This document shows, piece by piece, positions 1-8,437 of a DNA stretch of 36,628 bases. The stretch spans positions 1-36,628 of the forward strand of contig CASICO010000031.1 in NCBI GenBank assembly GCA_949373165.1. Direction: 5' to 3'. The notes below the pieces were generated by a model that was given only the letters and a program-made list of their open reading frames with translations, searched no databases and was not told the DNA's origin. Source of the stretch: an uncultured Flavobacteriales bacterium. Lineage in GTDB: Bacteria; Bacteroidota; Bacteroidia; Flavobacteriales_D; Sanyastnellaceae. Position 1 is the stretch's first letter; every line of letters begins with the position of its first letter. A program made the position numbers and the translations under genes.

Positions 1-132
1 AACCAAAACCATGCTGTGAATCAAGTATTCGTCGATCAATGTTTGGTCTTTCAACCAATACTGGTAAAGAACATACCACGCCAAATAACCCAAGAGTCCT
101 CCTGCAAGAAAGCGCAGCAACGATTTGTCCAT
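1..132 (-). CDS. Exosortase-like membrane protein, N-terminal part (runs off left edge)
   Basis: An open frame starts with ATG at 132 and reads leftward for 44 codons without a stop to the window edge. It begins MDKSLLRF and continues as a hydrophobic segment rich in Leu, Tyr and Trp (about residues 5-26, including LAWYVLYQYWL), then KDQTLIDEYLIHSMV. This start resembles the Bacteroidota exosortase family (XrtF/XrtX type), integral-membrane cysteine proteases that cut and attach proteins carrying PEP-CTERM-like tails. The catalytic Cys/Arg/His lie further in and are not in the window. The gene immediately upstream (155-532, 22 bp away, same strand) encodes a protein with such a tail, which strengthens the call. 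With only 44 residues the family remains an inference from context plus N-terminal style; another polytopic membrane protein is possible. Confidence 0.5.
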   Translation of the reverse strand, partial: MDKSLLRFLAGGLLGYLAWYVLYQYWLKDQTLIDEYLIHSMVLV

Positions 133-154
133 CCCGAATCTATCGAGGCTATAC

Positions 155-532
155 TTAGTGCGGAACCAACCTAAGACGCTCGCGCCTTCTCAAAGAGGCG
201 AATGCCATGCCGAGGCCCCCTGAAATCAAAACAACCAACCCTCCATCAATGGGGACACATGCATTTCCTGTGGTACCAGTCGGATTCAGGATCTCATTGT
301 TGTCTGTCCACCCTGTGCAAGGGGTGCCAAACTGTTCGCAATTTTCAGACCCTCCTGATTCACAATCAGTAAACGGAAAGAATGGATTGGCGTCGCACTC
401 TGCCACTGAGCCACAATAGTAGCATTCACAAGTAAAACAGCAATTTTCTGGCTCATTTTGAGCACTTGCGAGACTGCTGCTGAAAACTAAGCCCAAGAGA
501 ACAAGGACCTGACCGAATTTATTCATGACCAT
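155..532 (-). CDS. Small cysteine-rich secreted protein with PID-CTERM-like sorting tail
   Basis: This 125-residue protein has three parts. Residues 1-25 form a signal peptide (hydrophobic core LVLLGLVFSSSLASAQ). Residues 26-93 are a mature domain with ten cysteines, several in the cluster CCFTCECYYC at 31-40. The C-terminal tail at about 94-119 has the motif PIDGG, a hydrophobic helix and the basic end RRRER. Motif, helix, basic cluster is the tripartite layout of exosortase substrates, and PID-CTERM is the Bacteroidota variant. The protein is expected to be exported, cut near PIDGG and anchored or released by an exosortase, probably the one encoded just downstream at 1-132. The Cys domain itself is not recognised; it may be disulfide-rich. 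ATG at 526 is an alternative start that drops two residues. Confidence 0.75.
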   Translation of the reverse strand: MVMNKFGQVLVLLGLVFSSSLASAQNEPENCCFTCECYYCGSVAECDANPFFPFTDCESGGSENCEQFGTPCTGWTDNNEILNPTGTTGNACVPIDGGLVVLISGGLGMAFASLRRRERLRLVPH

Positions 533-575
533 TTAAAGGTAAACATGAATTTCACTGCGTAATTACACAGAACGA

Positions 576-583
576 TATCTTTG
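576..583 (+). promoter_or_regulatory. Candidate Bacteroidota -7 box upstream of wzc
   Basis: TATCTTTG fits the Bacteroidetes -7 consensus TAnnTTTG exactly and lies 17 bp before the wzc ATG at 601, in the 68-bp divergent gap. No clean TTG is seen at -33 (only TTC at 551-553), so this is a partial match. If used, the 5' leader would be only about ten bases. Confidence 0.4.
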
Positions 584-600
584 CAATCAACGCAACCTCT

Positions 601-3028
601 ATGTCGCAAACCACGAGCAATGAAACCAACAACGGCCTGAATCAACTGAGGTTGGGGTTGAAGGTGGCCGCGAAAAACTGGCTTCTGTTGTTGCTCTTGC
701 CGGCCATGGCCTATGGGTATGCGCGTTACGTGACACACCAACAACTCGACCAATATGGGGCCCGAGCGGAGGTGCTGCTCGAGCAAAAAGACGAATACGA
801 CAAGGCTCGGGAGCTGATGGAAGGTGTCGTGAGCCGTCGCTTTCAGAGGCAAGGGCCCGACATCGCCAACCAAATTCGCATCCTCAAAAGCCGAGACTTG
901 GTGGCCAAAGCGGTGGAAGATTTCGACCACAGCATCACCCATTTCATCGTCGGCCGCGTTCGCTCCTTGCCCGTTGGCGGCTTAAGCGGTGTAGAGGTCA
1001 TTACATTCCCAGAACAGTTTAGCCAGAACGCCTTGGGTGTGGATTTCGACCTGAATGTTTTGGACACCAAGCGCTACGCGCTTTCCGCCACGCTTCTCAA
1101 TGGAGAATTGTACAGCGGAGAACACGCCTTTGGCGAACCCATTCAGAATGGGGACTTCAGCCTGACCATTCAACGGTCAAAAGATGGCCGAGGGTCCATC
1201 GAACAGGCCATCGCTCAAGGCCAGCGCTTCCAAGTCCGCAACAATGCTCAGGTCATCAACAGCTACCGCAATCGACTCGTCGTGAGCGGCGTGGGCCAAA
1301 CCAGCATTCTTAAAATGCAGGTCGACGACATCCTGCCCGACCGCGCCATTGAGTTTCTCGATGCCCTCTCGGTGCGCTACTTGGAATATTCCACGTCGGC
1401 CAGAGAACGGATCAACCAAAAAACCGACAAGTTCATTGAGGCTCAACTGCTGCAAATCGAGGCCAACATCGACAGCCTGCAGGGCATCATCGATGAGCAA
1501 CGCCAGAACGCAGAAGTCTTTGACCTGACCCGAGGAGAGCAAGCCTACTTCACAGAGCTTATCCAACTCGAGACCCAACAAGAAGAACTGCGGCTGAATA
1601 CCCGGAGCCTGGGGGCGTTGGAATCCTATTTGGGCCGAGGGATAGAAAACACGAGCATCCCGCCCAGCACGTTCTTGACCTCTGATGCAGCGGCCGCAGC
1701 GCAAGTGGGCCAATTGTATGATTTGCAGCTGCAGCGCACCCAAATGCTTTTGGATGTGACCCCAAGCAGTTTCCAAATCAAGCGGCTGGACTCTCTCATC
1801 TCCACCACGCGCTTGAGTCTGTTTGACTACATCGGTTCCGCCCAATTCGCATTGACCGAAGAAGAAAACAAGTTGAACCGCCGAATCAAGGACATTGAAG
1901 CCAAACTCTTCCGGCTGCCCAAGAGTGAGCGTGAAGTTTTGGCCATCGAACGCAGGCTTGCCATCAGCGACAAGTTCTATGGCTACCTCTTGGAACAACG
2001 GGCCACAAACCTGATTGCCCGAGCCGCCATTACTTCCAACGCAAGCATCATCGAAGCCGCCCGCAGCATCGGCGTCACCGGGCCCGACAAACCCAAGACC
2101 ATTCGGAATTGCACCCTTCTTGGACTGGCACTTGCCATTGTTCTCGCCGTTTTGCGCCTGCTTCTCTTTGAGCGCCTCGAAAGCGTCAATGAACTGCGCG
2201 CAGCCACAGCTTTGCCTGTGAGCGGCGGTGTCCCACGCTACGAGGAAATCAGCGAAAAAGAATACGTGATTGTCGCGAGCAAGAATCCGCGCCACCCCAC
2301 CACAGAGGCCTTTCGAGGACTGCGAACCAACCTTCAATATTTGCTCAACAAAGAGGGGCAGAACACCATCTTGGTCAGCAGCATGCATCCAGGAGAGGGG
2401 GAAAACGTTCACCGCGACCAACATGGCGGCCCTGATCGCTCAAACTGGAAAACGGACCCTACTGATTGACTTCGACCTTCACAAACCTAGGGTTCACAAG
2501 GCATTCAACTTGGAGCGAGGCATCGGCCTAAGTGGCTACCTCATCGGGAAAACAGGATGGAAGGATGCCATTCAAGAAACCGACATCTCTGGGCTTGACT
2601 TGTTGACCTCGGGACCCGTCCCCCCCAATGCCTCCGAACTCGTCCTCAGCGACCGCACAGACGACATGATGAGAGAAGCGAGAAAAGCCTACGATTACGT
2701 GGTCATTGACACGCCCCCCATCATGCTCATCACCGACGCCTTGGTCCTGATGAAACATGTAGACCGCGCGCTGCTGGTCACCAACGTGAAGCGAGCGAAC
2801 GCGAGGGGCATGCGTCAACTTGAAGACCTCCTCGAACAAAACAGCATCACGCATGTGAGCATGGTGCTCAACGGAATATTGCCCACCCGCTGGCGCTACT
2901 ACGCCTCCAAATACGCCTATCGCTACCTCTACACTTATGGATACGGTTACGGCGGCTATGGCAGCTACACCGGCTATGGTGGATACGGCTATGGAGACAA
3001 GCCTTACGGCGAAGAAGAAGACGCTTGA
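601..3028 (+). CDS. wzc: Wzc-like polysaccharide chain-length determinant / BY-kinase, with internal +1 frameshift
   Basis: Two overlapping frames join into one protein of about 808 residues, the usual length of the Bacteroidota Wzc family. It controls chain length and export of an exopolysaccharide at the inner membrane and autophosphorylates on tyrosine. Visible parts: first membrane helix at about 27-45 (NWLLLLLLPAMAYGYARYV), a long periplasmic coiled region (GNVR-type), second helix at about 501-524, then the cytoplasmic kinase. The kinase has a Walker A that should read SSMHPGEGKTF, Walker A' LLIDFDLHKP, Walker B YVVIDTPP, and a C-terminal tail with 15 tyrosines. The break is at 2397-2401, where a run of five G sits inside the Walker A codons; removing one G restores the frame exactly. 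In the sequence as given, translation from 601 stops at 2469 without the kinase. asnB starts 9 bp after it. Confidence 0.85.
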
Positions 3029-3037
3029 TCCCAGGTC

Positions 3038-4915
3038 ATGTGCGGCATCACCGGCGCCCATGGAAGGGCAGATGGATTGGCCCTTGTCCAAACCCAAAAA
3101 ATGACCGCAGCGCTTGCCCACAGGGGGCCAGACGCTGAGGGCCATTGGTCAGACAACGAGAACATTGTACTGGGGCACCGCAGGCTCAGCATCCTCGACA
3201 CTTCACAAGGGGCCAACCAACCGTTGGTCAGTTGGTGCGGGCGATATGTACTGGCCTTCAACGGCGAAGTCTACAACTACCGAGAACTCAAAGAACAGCT
3301 CGACTACCCTTGGCAAACCACGGGGGACAGCGAAGTCGTTCTCGCCGCATTGAAAACCTGGGGTGTGGCTGCACTCGAGCGCTTGAATGGCATGTTTGCC
3401 CTCGCCCTTTGGGACACAAAAAAAGAAAAGCTCTTGCTCGCCCGCGACCGCATGGGCATCAAACCCCTCTACCTCCATCACGATGAAGGTGGACTTTTAT
3501 GGGCCAGCGAAATTCGGGCATTGCTGGCTTCTGGGCGGGTGGACAGACAACTGGATCGAGAGGGCATCGTGGACTTTCTCCGATACCAGACGGTTCACGG
3601 CCCCCGCACACTGATCCGCGGTGTAGACCTGCTTCCTGCGGGGCACCTGCTTTGGGCCGATGACAATGAAGTCACCATAGAACAATGGTGGGACGCGGCG
3701 ACAGCAGGACGTCGCCTAAACCAAGAAGGTGAACCCTGGACGTATCGAAAAGGGCCTGCTGCATCCCGCATTCGAACACAATTGATGGACAGCGTGGACC
3801 TGAGGATGCGGTCTGATGTCCCCTTTGGCGCCTTCCTCTCTGGGGGGATCGATTCAAGTGCAATTGTGGCCCTCATGTCCGAAGTGGGACAACAACGGGT
3901 GTCCACCTTTCATGTGGCCTTTCATGAAGACGCGTTCGACGAAAGTCAACACGCCCGACTGGTGGCCAAACAATACGATACAGACCACCACGAGATTCGA
4001 CTCTCTGCCGACGACTTCTTGGCGGCCGTTCCAGAAGCCTTGGCTGGAACGGACCACCCCAGTGGAGACGGCCCCAACACCTTCGTGGTCTCACAAGCCA
4101 CCAAGAAAGCTGGACTGACAGTCGCCTTGAGCGGCTTGGGGGGAGATGAGCTCTTTGCGGGCTACCCCGTCTTCAAGCGCACCTTCGACCTGCTCGGAAA
4201 ACAATGGGCCATGTCTTGGCCACGCAGTTTGAGGCGAGTGGCCGGGGCTGTATATCGGAAGGCGCAACCGGGCATGGCTGCAGACAAACTGTCCACCTTG
4301 CTCGCTGGTGGATCACTCGATCCAGCATCTACCTACCCCATCAGCCGTAGGATGTTGCTCGAGCCCCAAGTCCGCGCCTTAACCCCATTGTCCGCTGGAC
4401 AGGACAGCGTTGCCCAATGGTGTCGACAACACTTGGACACGGCCCCTGGTTTGGATTTGCCCATACTCAGCCGCGTGAGCCTGGCAGAGATGCACACCTA
4501 CATGCAACATGTGCTGCTGAGGGACACCGACCAAATGTCCATGGCCCATGCCCTAGAAGTGAGGGTCCCCTTTCTCGACCACCGCTTGGTCGAGACTGCC
4601 TTGGCCATCCAAGACCCCATTAAGTTTCCTCATTCTCCAAAGGCACTTCTCACCGAAGCATTGGGCCACAGACTGCCAGAATCCATCATCCACCGGCCCA
4701 AAATGGGCTTCACCTTGCCTTGGGACATCTGGATGCGCGGCCCCCTTCAAAACACATGTCAAGAAGGACTTCAAGCCTTGGTAGAACGGAACATCTTGAA
4801 TGGCGCTGCTGTGGACGAACTGTGGCGCGGATTTGAATTGGGCAACATCACTTGGTCAAGGGTTTGGGCCTTGGTTTCTCTTGGGCAATGGATACAGCGC
4901 CATGACCTCCATTAA
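3038..4915 (+). CDS. asnB: Asparagine synthase (glutamine-hydrolysing)-type amidotransferase
   Basis: This 625-residue protein has the two domains of the AsnB family. The class II glutamine amidotransferase domain begins MCGITGAHG, with Cys2 as the glutaminase nucleophile and the typical ALAHRGPD motif near residue 30. The synthetase domain carries the ATP-pyrophosphatase loop SGGIDSS at about 267-273 and ends near residue 600. It moves ammonia from glutamine to an adenylated carboxylate. In bona fide AsnB the carboxylate is aspartate. Homologues inside O-antigen and exopolysaccharide clusters (for example WbpS, and exosortase-associated amidotransferases) are thought to amidate sugar uronic acids. 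Its position directly after wzc and overlapping the next glycosyltransferase favours a glycan role, but sequence alone cannot exclude asparagine synthesis. Confidence 0.85.
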   Translation: MCGITGAHGRADGLALVQTQKMTAALAHRGPDAEGHWSDNENIVLGHRRLSILDTSQGANQPLVSWCGRYVLAFNGEVYNYRELKEQLDYPWQTTGDSEVVLAALKTWGVAALERLNGMFALALWDTKKEKLLLARDRMGIKPLYLHHDEGGLLWASEIRALLASGRVDRQLDREGIVDFLRYQTVHGPRTLIRGVDLLPAGHLLWADDNEVTIEQWWDAATAGRRLNQEGEPWTYRKGPAASRIRTQLMDSVDLRMRSDVPFGAFLSGGIDSSAIVALMSEVGQQRVSTFHVAFHEDAFDESQHARLVAKQYDTDHHEIRLSADDFLAAVPEALAGTDHPSGDGPNTFVVSQATKKAGLTVALSGLGGDELFAGYPVFKRTFDLLGKQWAMSWPRSLRRVAGAVYRKAQPGMAADKLSTLLAGGSLDPASTYPISRRMLLEPQVRALTPLSAGQDSVAQWCRQHLDTAPGLDLPILSRVSLAEMHTYMQHVLLRDTDQMSMAHALEVRVPFLDHRLVETALAIQDPIKFPHSPKALLTEALGHRLPESIIHRPKMGFTLPWDIWMRGPLQNTCQEGLQALVERNILNGAAVDELWRGFELGNITWSRVWALVSLGQWIQRHDLH

Positions 4916-6035
4916 AGCCCCTTTTGACCCCCGACCCGTGGTCTTGGTCTCCCTAGACTGGTATTTGCCTGCATACCGCGCAGGAGGTCCGATTCGCAGC
5001 ATCTCCAACCTTGTTTCTGCACTCGGTGACGCGGTGGACTTCCGCATCGTCTGCGGGGACCGTGACCTTGGCGAAAATCTCCCGGTGGACGCGCCCATTG
5101 GCGAATGGACTGCCTTGGGCAACGCCCAGGTTCTTCGTTTGCCTCCCGAGGAATGGACCACCACACGCTGGCGAGCCCTGATCCAAGAAATTGAACCCGA
5201 CCGACTCTATTTGAACAGCCTCTACAGCGGGCCCTTTGGCCGCTTGCCTTGGCGCGTGGCCAAAAGCATGGCCCTGCCCACCACCTTGGCTCCCCGAGGG
5301 ATGCTCGGCGCTGGCGCACTGGCCATCAAGCCACTGCGCAAAAAGGCCTGGCTCTGGATGCAGCACATCACGGGCCAATACGCCAACATCTTCTGGCATG
5401 CGAGCACAACACAGGAAGCCAAGGACATCCGCCGTTGGTTTCCTGCCGCACAAATTCAAGTGGCGTTGAACCTGCCCCTTCCTTTTGACCCCGCCTCCAA
5501 GGCGAATGACGATGGGCGCATTCATTTGTTGAGCGTAGGACGCATCCATCCCATCAAGAACTACCGGTTTGGCTTGGCGGTGGCCAAGGCCTTGGCTGAG
5601 CAAGGAACGCCAGTAACCTACCGCATTGTGGGGCCACTCGAAGACCTTGACGAGGCCCATCGTCTTCGGGCAGAGGCCGGAGAGGTGACCTTGGAATTGA
5701 CCGGAGCCATGCCGCCCTCCAACGTGAGGGAACACTATGCCTGGTCACAATTGGTCTTGGTCCCCAGCTTCAATGAGAACTTTGGCCATGCGGTCGCAGA
5801 AGGGGTCTCAACCGCCAGGCCAGTGATTGTTTCGGACCAAACCGCATGGACAGATATAGACCCAGGAATCACGGTCGATTGTCTCCCTCTTCAGACTTCA
5901 GCTTGGTTGGCTTCGGCCAAGCGCCTTTTGGCCATGGCCCCAGCGGACTGTCTCGCACATTCCCAATCCACGCACACCCGTTGCTTGCTCGATGCGCATC
6001 ATCTTGCCAACCAACTCTCCCTCTTTGAATCATGA
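4902..6035 (+). CDS. GT4-family glycosyltransferase
   Basis: A 377-residue GT-B-fold enzyme. The start at 4902 is chosen because the protein then begins with a typical beta-strand (VVLVSLDWYLPAYRAGG), and it overlaps the end of asnB by 14 bases. The N-terminal glycine-rich loop AGGPIRSI is common in GT4 enzymes that bind the acceptor. The C-terminal half has LLSVGRIHPIKNY (about residue 208) and NFGHAVAEGVSTARPVIVSD (about 290), which match the GT4 nucleotide-sugar site, including the Glu of the E-x7-E region. It probably adds one sugar to the lipid-linked repeat unit at the cytoplasmic face. Donor and linkage cannot be read from the sequence. Same operon as wzc and asnB. Confidence 0.85.
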   Translation: MTSIKAPFDPRPVVLVSLDWYLPAYRAGGPIRSISNLVSALGDAVDFRIVCGDRDLGENLPVDAPIGEWTALGNAQVLRLPPEEWTTTRWRALIQEIEPDRLYLNSLYSGPFGRLPWRVAKSMALPTTLAPRGMLGAGALAIKPLRKKAWLWMQHITGQYANIFWHASTTQEAKDIRRWFPAAQIQVALNLPLPFDPASKANDDGRIHLLSVGRIHPIKNYRFGLAVAKALAEQGTPVTYRIVGPLEDLDEAHRLRAEAGEVTLELTGAMPPSNVREHYAWSQLVLVPSFNENFGHAVAEGVSTARPVIVSDQTAWTDIDPGITVDCLPLQTSAWLASAKRLLAMAPADCLAHSQSTHTRCLLDAHHLANQLSLFES

Positions 6036-6778
6036 CCGTTTCTGTGGTTACCGTCTCATACAATGCCGAATCCACCATCGAGGATGCGGTGCGCAGCGTG
6101 GTTGAACAGAAGGGGCCATTCCAACTCGATTACCACATTGTGGATGGCGGATCAAGCGATGGAACCACCCAGCGGATTGGCCCTTTTGCCAACCGCATCA
6201 CACAGGTCACCAGCGCGCCAGACAACGGCCTTTACGACGCCATGAACAGGGGTGTAGCCCGATCCACAGGGGACATCATCGGCATCCTCAATGCAGACGA
6301 CCGCTACGCAGACAATCGGGTGATTTCAGATGTACTTGACACCTTTGAAAGCACCGATGCAGATGGGGTTTATGCGGACTTGGATTATGTAGACGCCAAC
6401 GACGGAGAGACCATCATTCGGCGCTGGAAGTCGGGGCACCCCCGGCCTTTTTCGCGAGGCTGGATGCCGCCGCACCCCACGCTCTTTGTAAAGCGTAAGG
6501 TCTACGAACAGCACGGCCTGTTCAACCTTCAACTCCGCAGCGCAGCCGACTATGAATTAATGCTTCGCTTCTTCCACTTTCGCGGCGCAGAGCTGGCTTA
6601 CTTGCCACGGACCACGGTCAAAATGCGGGCAGGTGGACAATCCAATGCTTCATTGGGCAACCGAATCAAAGCCAACGCCGAAGATGCCCGGGCATGGCGG
6701 ATCAACGGCGCAAAAGCCCCGCCCCTTCTCCGGTTGCAAAAACCACTCAGGAAGCTCCGACAGTTCGGCAGATCTTGA
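6032..6778 (+). CDS. GT2-family glycosyltransferase (WcaA-like)
   Basis: A 248-residue GT-A-fold enzyme starting MTVSVVTVSYN, the canonical GT2 beginning. Further motifs are YHIVDGGSSDGT (about 37-48) and LNADD (about 88-92), the DXD-like metal and nucleotide-sugar site, with a typical PHPTLFVKR stretch near 150. The start overlaps the previous stop by ATGA, indicating translational coupling. It is the last gene of the first exopolysaccharide operon; the next gene on the right is convergent (guaB). It is likely the first- or second-sugar transferase of the repeat unit; acceptor and donor are unknown. Confidence 0.87.
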   Translation: MTVSVVTVSYNAESTIEDAVRSVVEQKGPFQLDYHIVDGGSSDGTTQRIGPFANRITQVTSAPDNGLYDAMNRGVARSTGDIIGILNADDRYADNRVISDVLDTFESTDADGVYADLDYVDANDGETIIRRWKSGHPRPFSRGWMPPHPTLFVKRKVYEQHGLFNLQLRSAADYELMLRFFHFRGAELAYLPRTTVKMRAGGQSNASLGNRIKANAEDARAWRINGAKAPPLLRLQKPLRKLRQFGRS

Positions 6779-6865
6779 ATTTTAAAGGGCTGATTTCAAC
6801 CCCCACATCCATTCATCGCAGAATGGCACACATCAAGTTCACCTTCGCCAGACGGGCCTCAAAAA

Positions 6866-8350
6866 TCAACGGAGGCTGTAGTTGGGCGCCTCGCGGGAAA
6901 TCATGACGTCGTGCGGGTGGCTTTCCTTGACCCCTGCAGAAGTGATCCGAACAAACTGCGCTTGCTGAAGCGCGGGAATGTCCATGGCTCCGCAATAACC
7001 CATGCCGGCCCTGAGTCCTCCCACCACTTGGTACATGACCTCTTGAACCGAGCCCTTGTATGGCACACGGCCAGAAATCCCCTCGGGAACCAACTTCCGC
7101 AAATCGTCCTCCGTGTCTTGAAAATAACGGTCTTTGGAGCCTTTCTGCATGGCCTCAATGCTGCCCATGCCACGGTAACTCTTGAACCTTCGGCCCTCAT
7201 AAATGATGGTCTCCCCTGGGCTCTCCTCCGTCCCGGCGAGCATGCTGCCCACCATCACAGAATGTCCCCCTCCGGCCAAGGCTTTTGAGATGTCCCCGGT
7301 ATACCGGATTCCACCATCGGCAATCATGGGCACATCCGTGCCTGCCAATGCTTCGGCCACGGCCATCACCGCACTCAATTGCGGGACACCAACACCAGCA
7401 ATCACGCGGGTTGTGCAAATGGAGCCCGGCCCAATGCCCACTTTCACTCCGTCTGCACCAGCCTCAACCAAGGCCTTCGCCGCCGCAGCGGTTGCGATGT
7501 TGCCGCACACAATGTCGGTTTTGGGGTACGTCTTTTTGACTTTCGCCAACATCTCCAATACACCACGGCTGTGACCGTGGGCTGTATCGATGATCAACGC
7601 GTCTGCACCTGCTTTCACCAGCGCCTCCACCCTCTCCATGGTGTCGGCCGTCACGCCAACAGCAGCGGCACAGCGCAAACGGCCATAATGGTCTTTGCTT
7701 GCATTGGGAAACTCCTGAAGCTTGATGATGTCACGATAGGTGATCAAACCCACCAACTTGCCCTTTGCATCCACGACCGGGAGCTTCTCGATTTTGTTGT
7801 CGCGAAGGATTTCAGCCGCATGCTTGAGGTCTGTTCCATTGGGTGTCGTCACGAGATTCTCCGTCGTCATGACTTCCGAAATGGGACGCTCTGGTTTACC
7901 TTCAAATCGAAGGTCACGGTTGGTCACAATCCCCTTCAAGAAACCGGCCTCATTCACCACTGGAATGCCACCAATTCGATGCTCTGCCATGATCTTATGG
8001 GCATCCCCCACCAACGCATCAACGGGAAGCGTAATGGGATCTTGAATCATGCCGCTCTCGCTGCGCTTCACCTTGCGCACCTGAGCCGCTTGAGCCGCAA
8101 TGCTCATGCTCTTGTGGATCACTGCAATGCCCCCCTGACGGGCCATCGCAATCGCCATTTCGGCTTCGCTCACTGTGTCCATGGCCGCCGCAACCACGGG
8201 GACATTCAACACAATGTTTCGCGAAAATCGACTGCGGAGGTTCGTTTCCCTAGGCAACACTTCACTGTACGCAGGCACCAAAAGGACATCATCATAGGTG
8301 AGGCCTTCTCCGATGAATTTGGGATTGAAATGGGGTGCTTCGTGAGACAT
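6866..8350 (-). CDS. guaB: Inosine-5'-monophosphate dehydrogenase
   Basis: A 494-residue cytosolic enzyme that oxidises IMP to XMP with NAD+, the committed step of GMP synthesis. The TIM-barrel starts with FIGEGLTYDDVLLVPAYSE, two CBS domains sit at roughly residues 95-215, and the catalytic loop GPGSICTTR carries Cys312 (equivalent to the nucleophile of other IMPDHs). The flap region follows with YRGMGSIEAM. The ATG at 8350 (MSHEAPHF) is preferred over an in-frame ATG 16 codons upstream because it gives the usual family length and leaves room for a promoter. It lies downstream of the T9SS protein gene, 87 bp apart, same strand. Confidence 0.97.
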   Translation of the reverse strand: MSHEAPHFNPKFIGEGLTYDDVLLVPAYSEVLPRETNLRSRFSRNIVLNVPVVAAAMDTVSEAEMAIAMARQGGIAVIHKSMSIAAQAAQVRKVKRSESGMIQDPITLPVDALVGDAHKIMAEHRIGGIPVVNEAGFLKGIVTNRDLRFEGKPERPISEVMTTENLVTTPNGTDLKHAAEILRDNKIEKLPVVDAKGKLVGLITYRDIIKLQEFPNASKDHYGRLRCAAAVGVTADTMERVEALVKAGADALIIDTAHGHSRGVLEMLAKVKKTYPKTDIVCGNIATAAAAKALVEAGADGVKVGIGPGSICTTRVIAGVGVPQLSAVMAVAEALAGTDVPMIADGGIRYTGDISKALAGGGHSVMVGSMLAGTEESPGETIIYEGRRFKSYRGMGSIEAMQKGSKDRYFQDTEDDLRKLVPEGISGRVPYKGSVQEVMYQVVGGLRAGMGYCGAMDIPALQQAQFVRITSAGVKESHPHDVMISREAPNYSLR

Positions 8351-8384
8351 GGCGGACGGATCAACTTCTAACAGAATATTCCGG

Positions 8385-8414
8385 CGAAAATAGCCCACAA
8401 CTCGCTGAGTTCAA
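8385..8414 (-). promoter_or_regulatory. Candidate guaB promoter (TTG-19 bp-TATTTTCG)
   Basis: On the minus strand TTG (8414-8412) is followed after 19 bases by TATTTTCG (8392-8385), one mismatch from the Bacteroidetes -7 consensus TAnnTTTG, at the expected spacing from the -33 TTG. It ends 34 bp before the chosen guaB start, so guaB probably has its own promoter. Confidence 0.45.
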
Positions 8415-8437
8415 GGGCCATCCATGATCTCGTTTTT

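Noticed and set aside
533..600. Near-consensus -7 box TACCTTTA on the minus strand for the Cys-rich gene
   Set aside because: It would end only about 4-10 bases before the start codon and has no -33 TTG at a fitting distance.
2389..2410. Programmed -1 ribosomal frameshift at the G-run/A-run of wzc
   Set aside because: The correct product needs a +1 shift (skipping one base), which a -1 slippery heptamer cannot give, and no stimulatory structure or Shine-Dalgarno-like element is evident.
1177..2424. Long minus-strand open frame opposite wzc (415 codons)
   Set aside because: Shadow of the wzc coding sequence; no signal, domain or start context of its own.
7379..8371. Long open frame on the plus strand opposite guaB (330 codons)
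   Set aside because: It lies entirely within guaB in antisense, has no recognisable domain and is typical of shadow frames in high-G+C genes.
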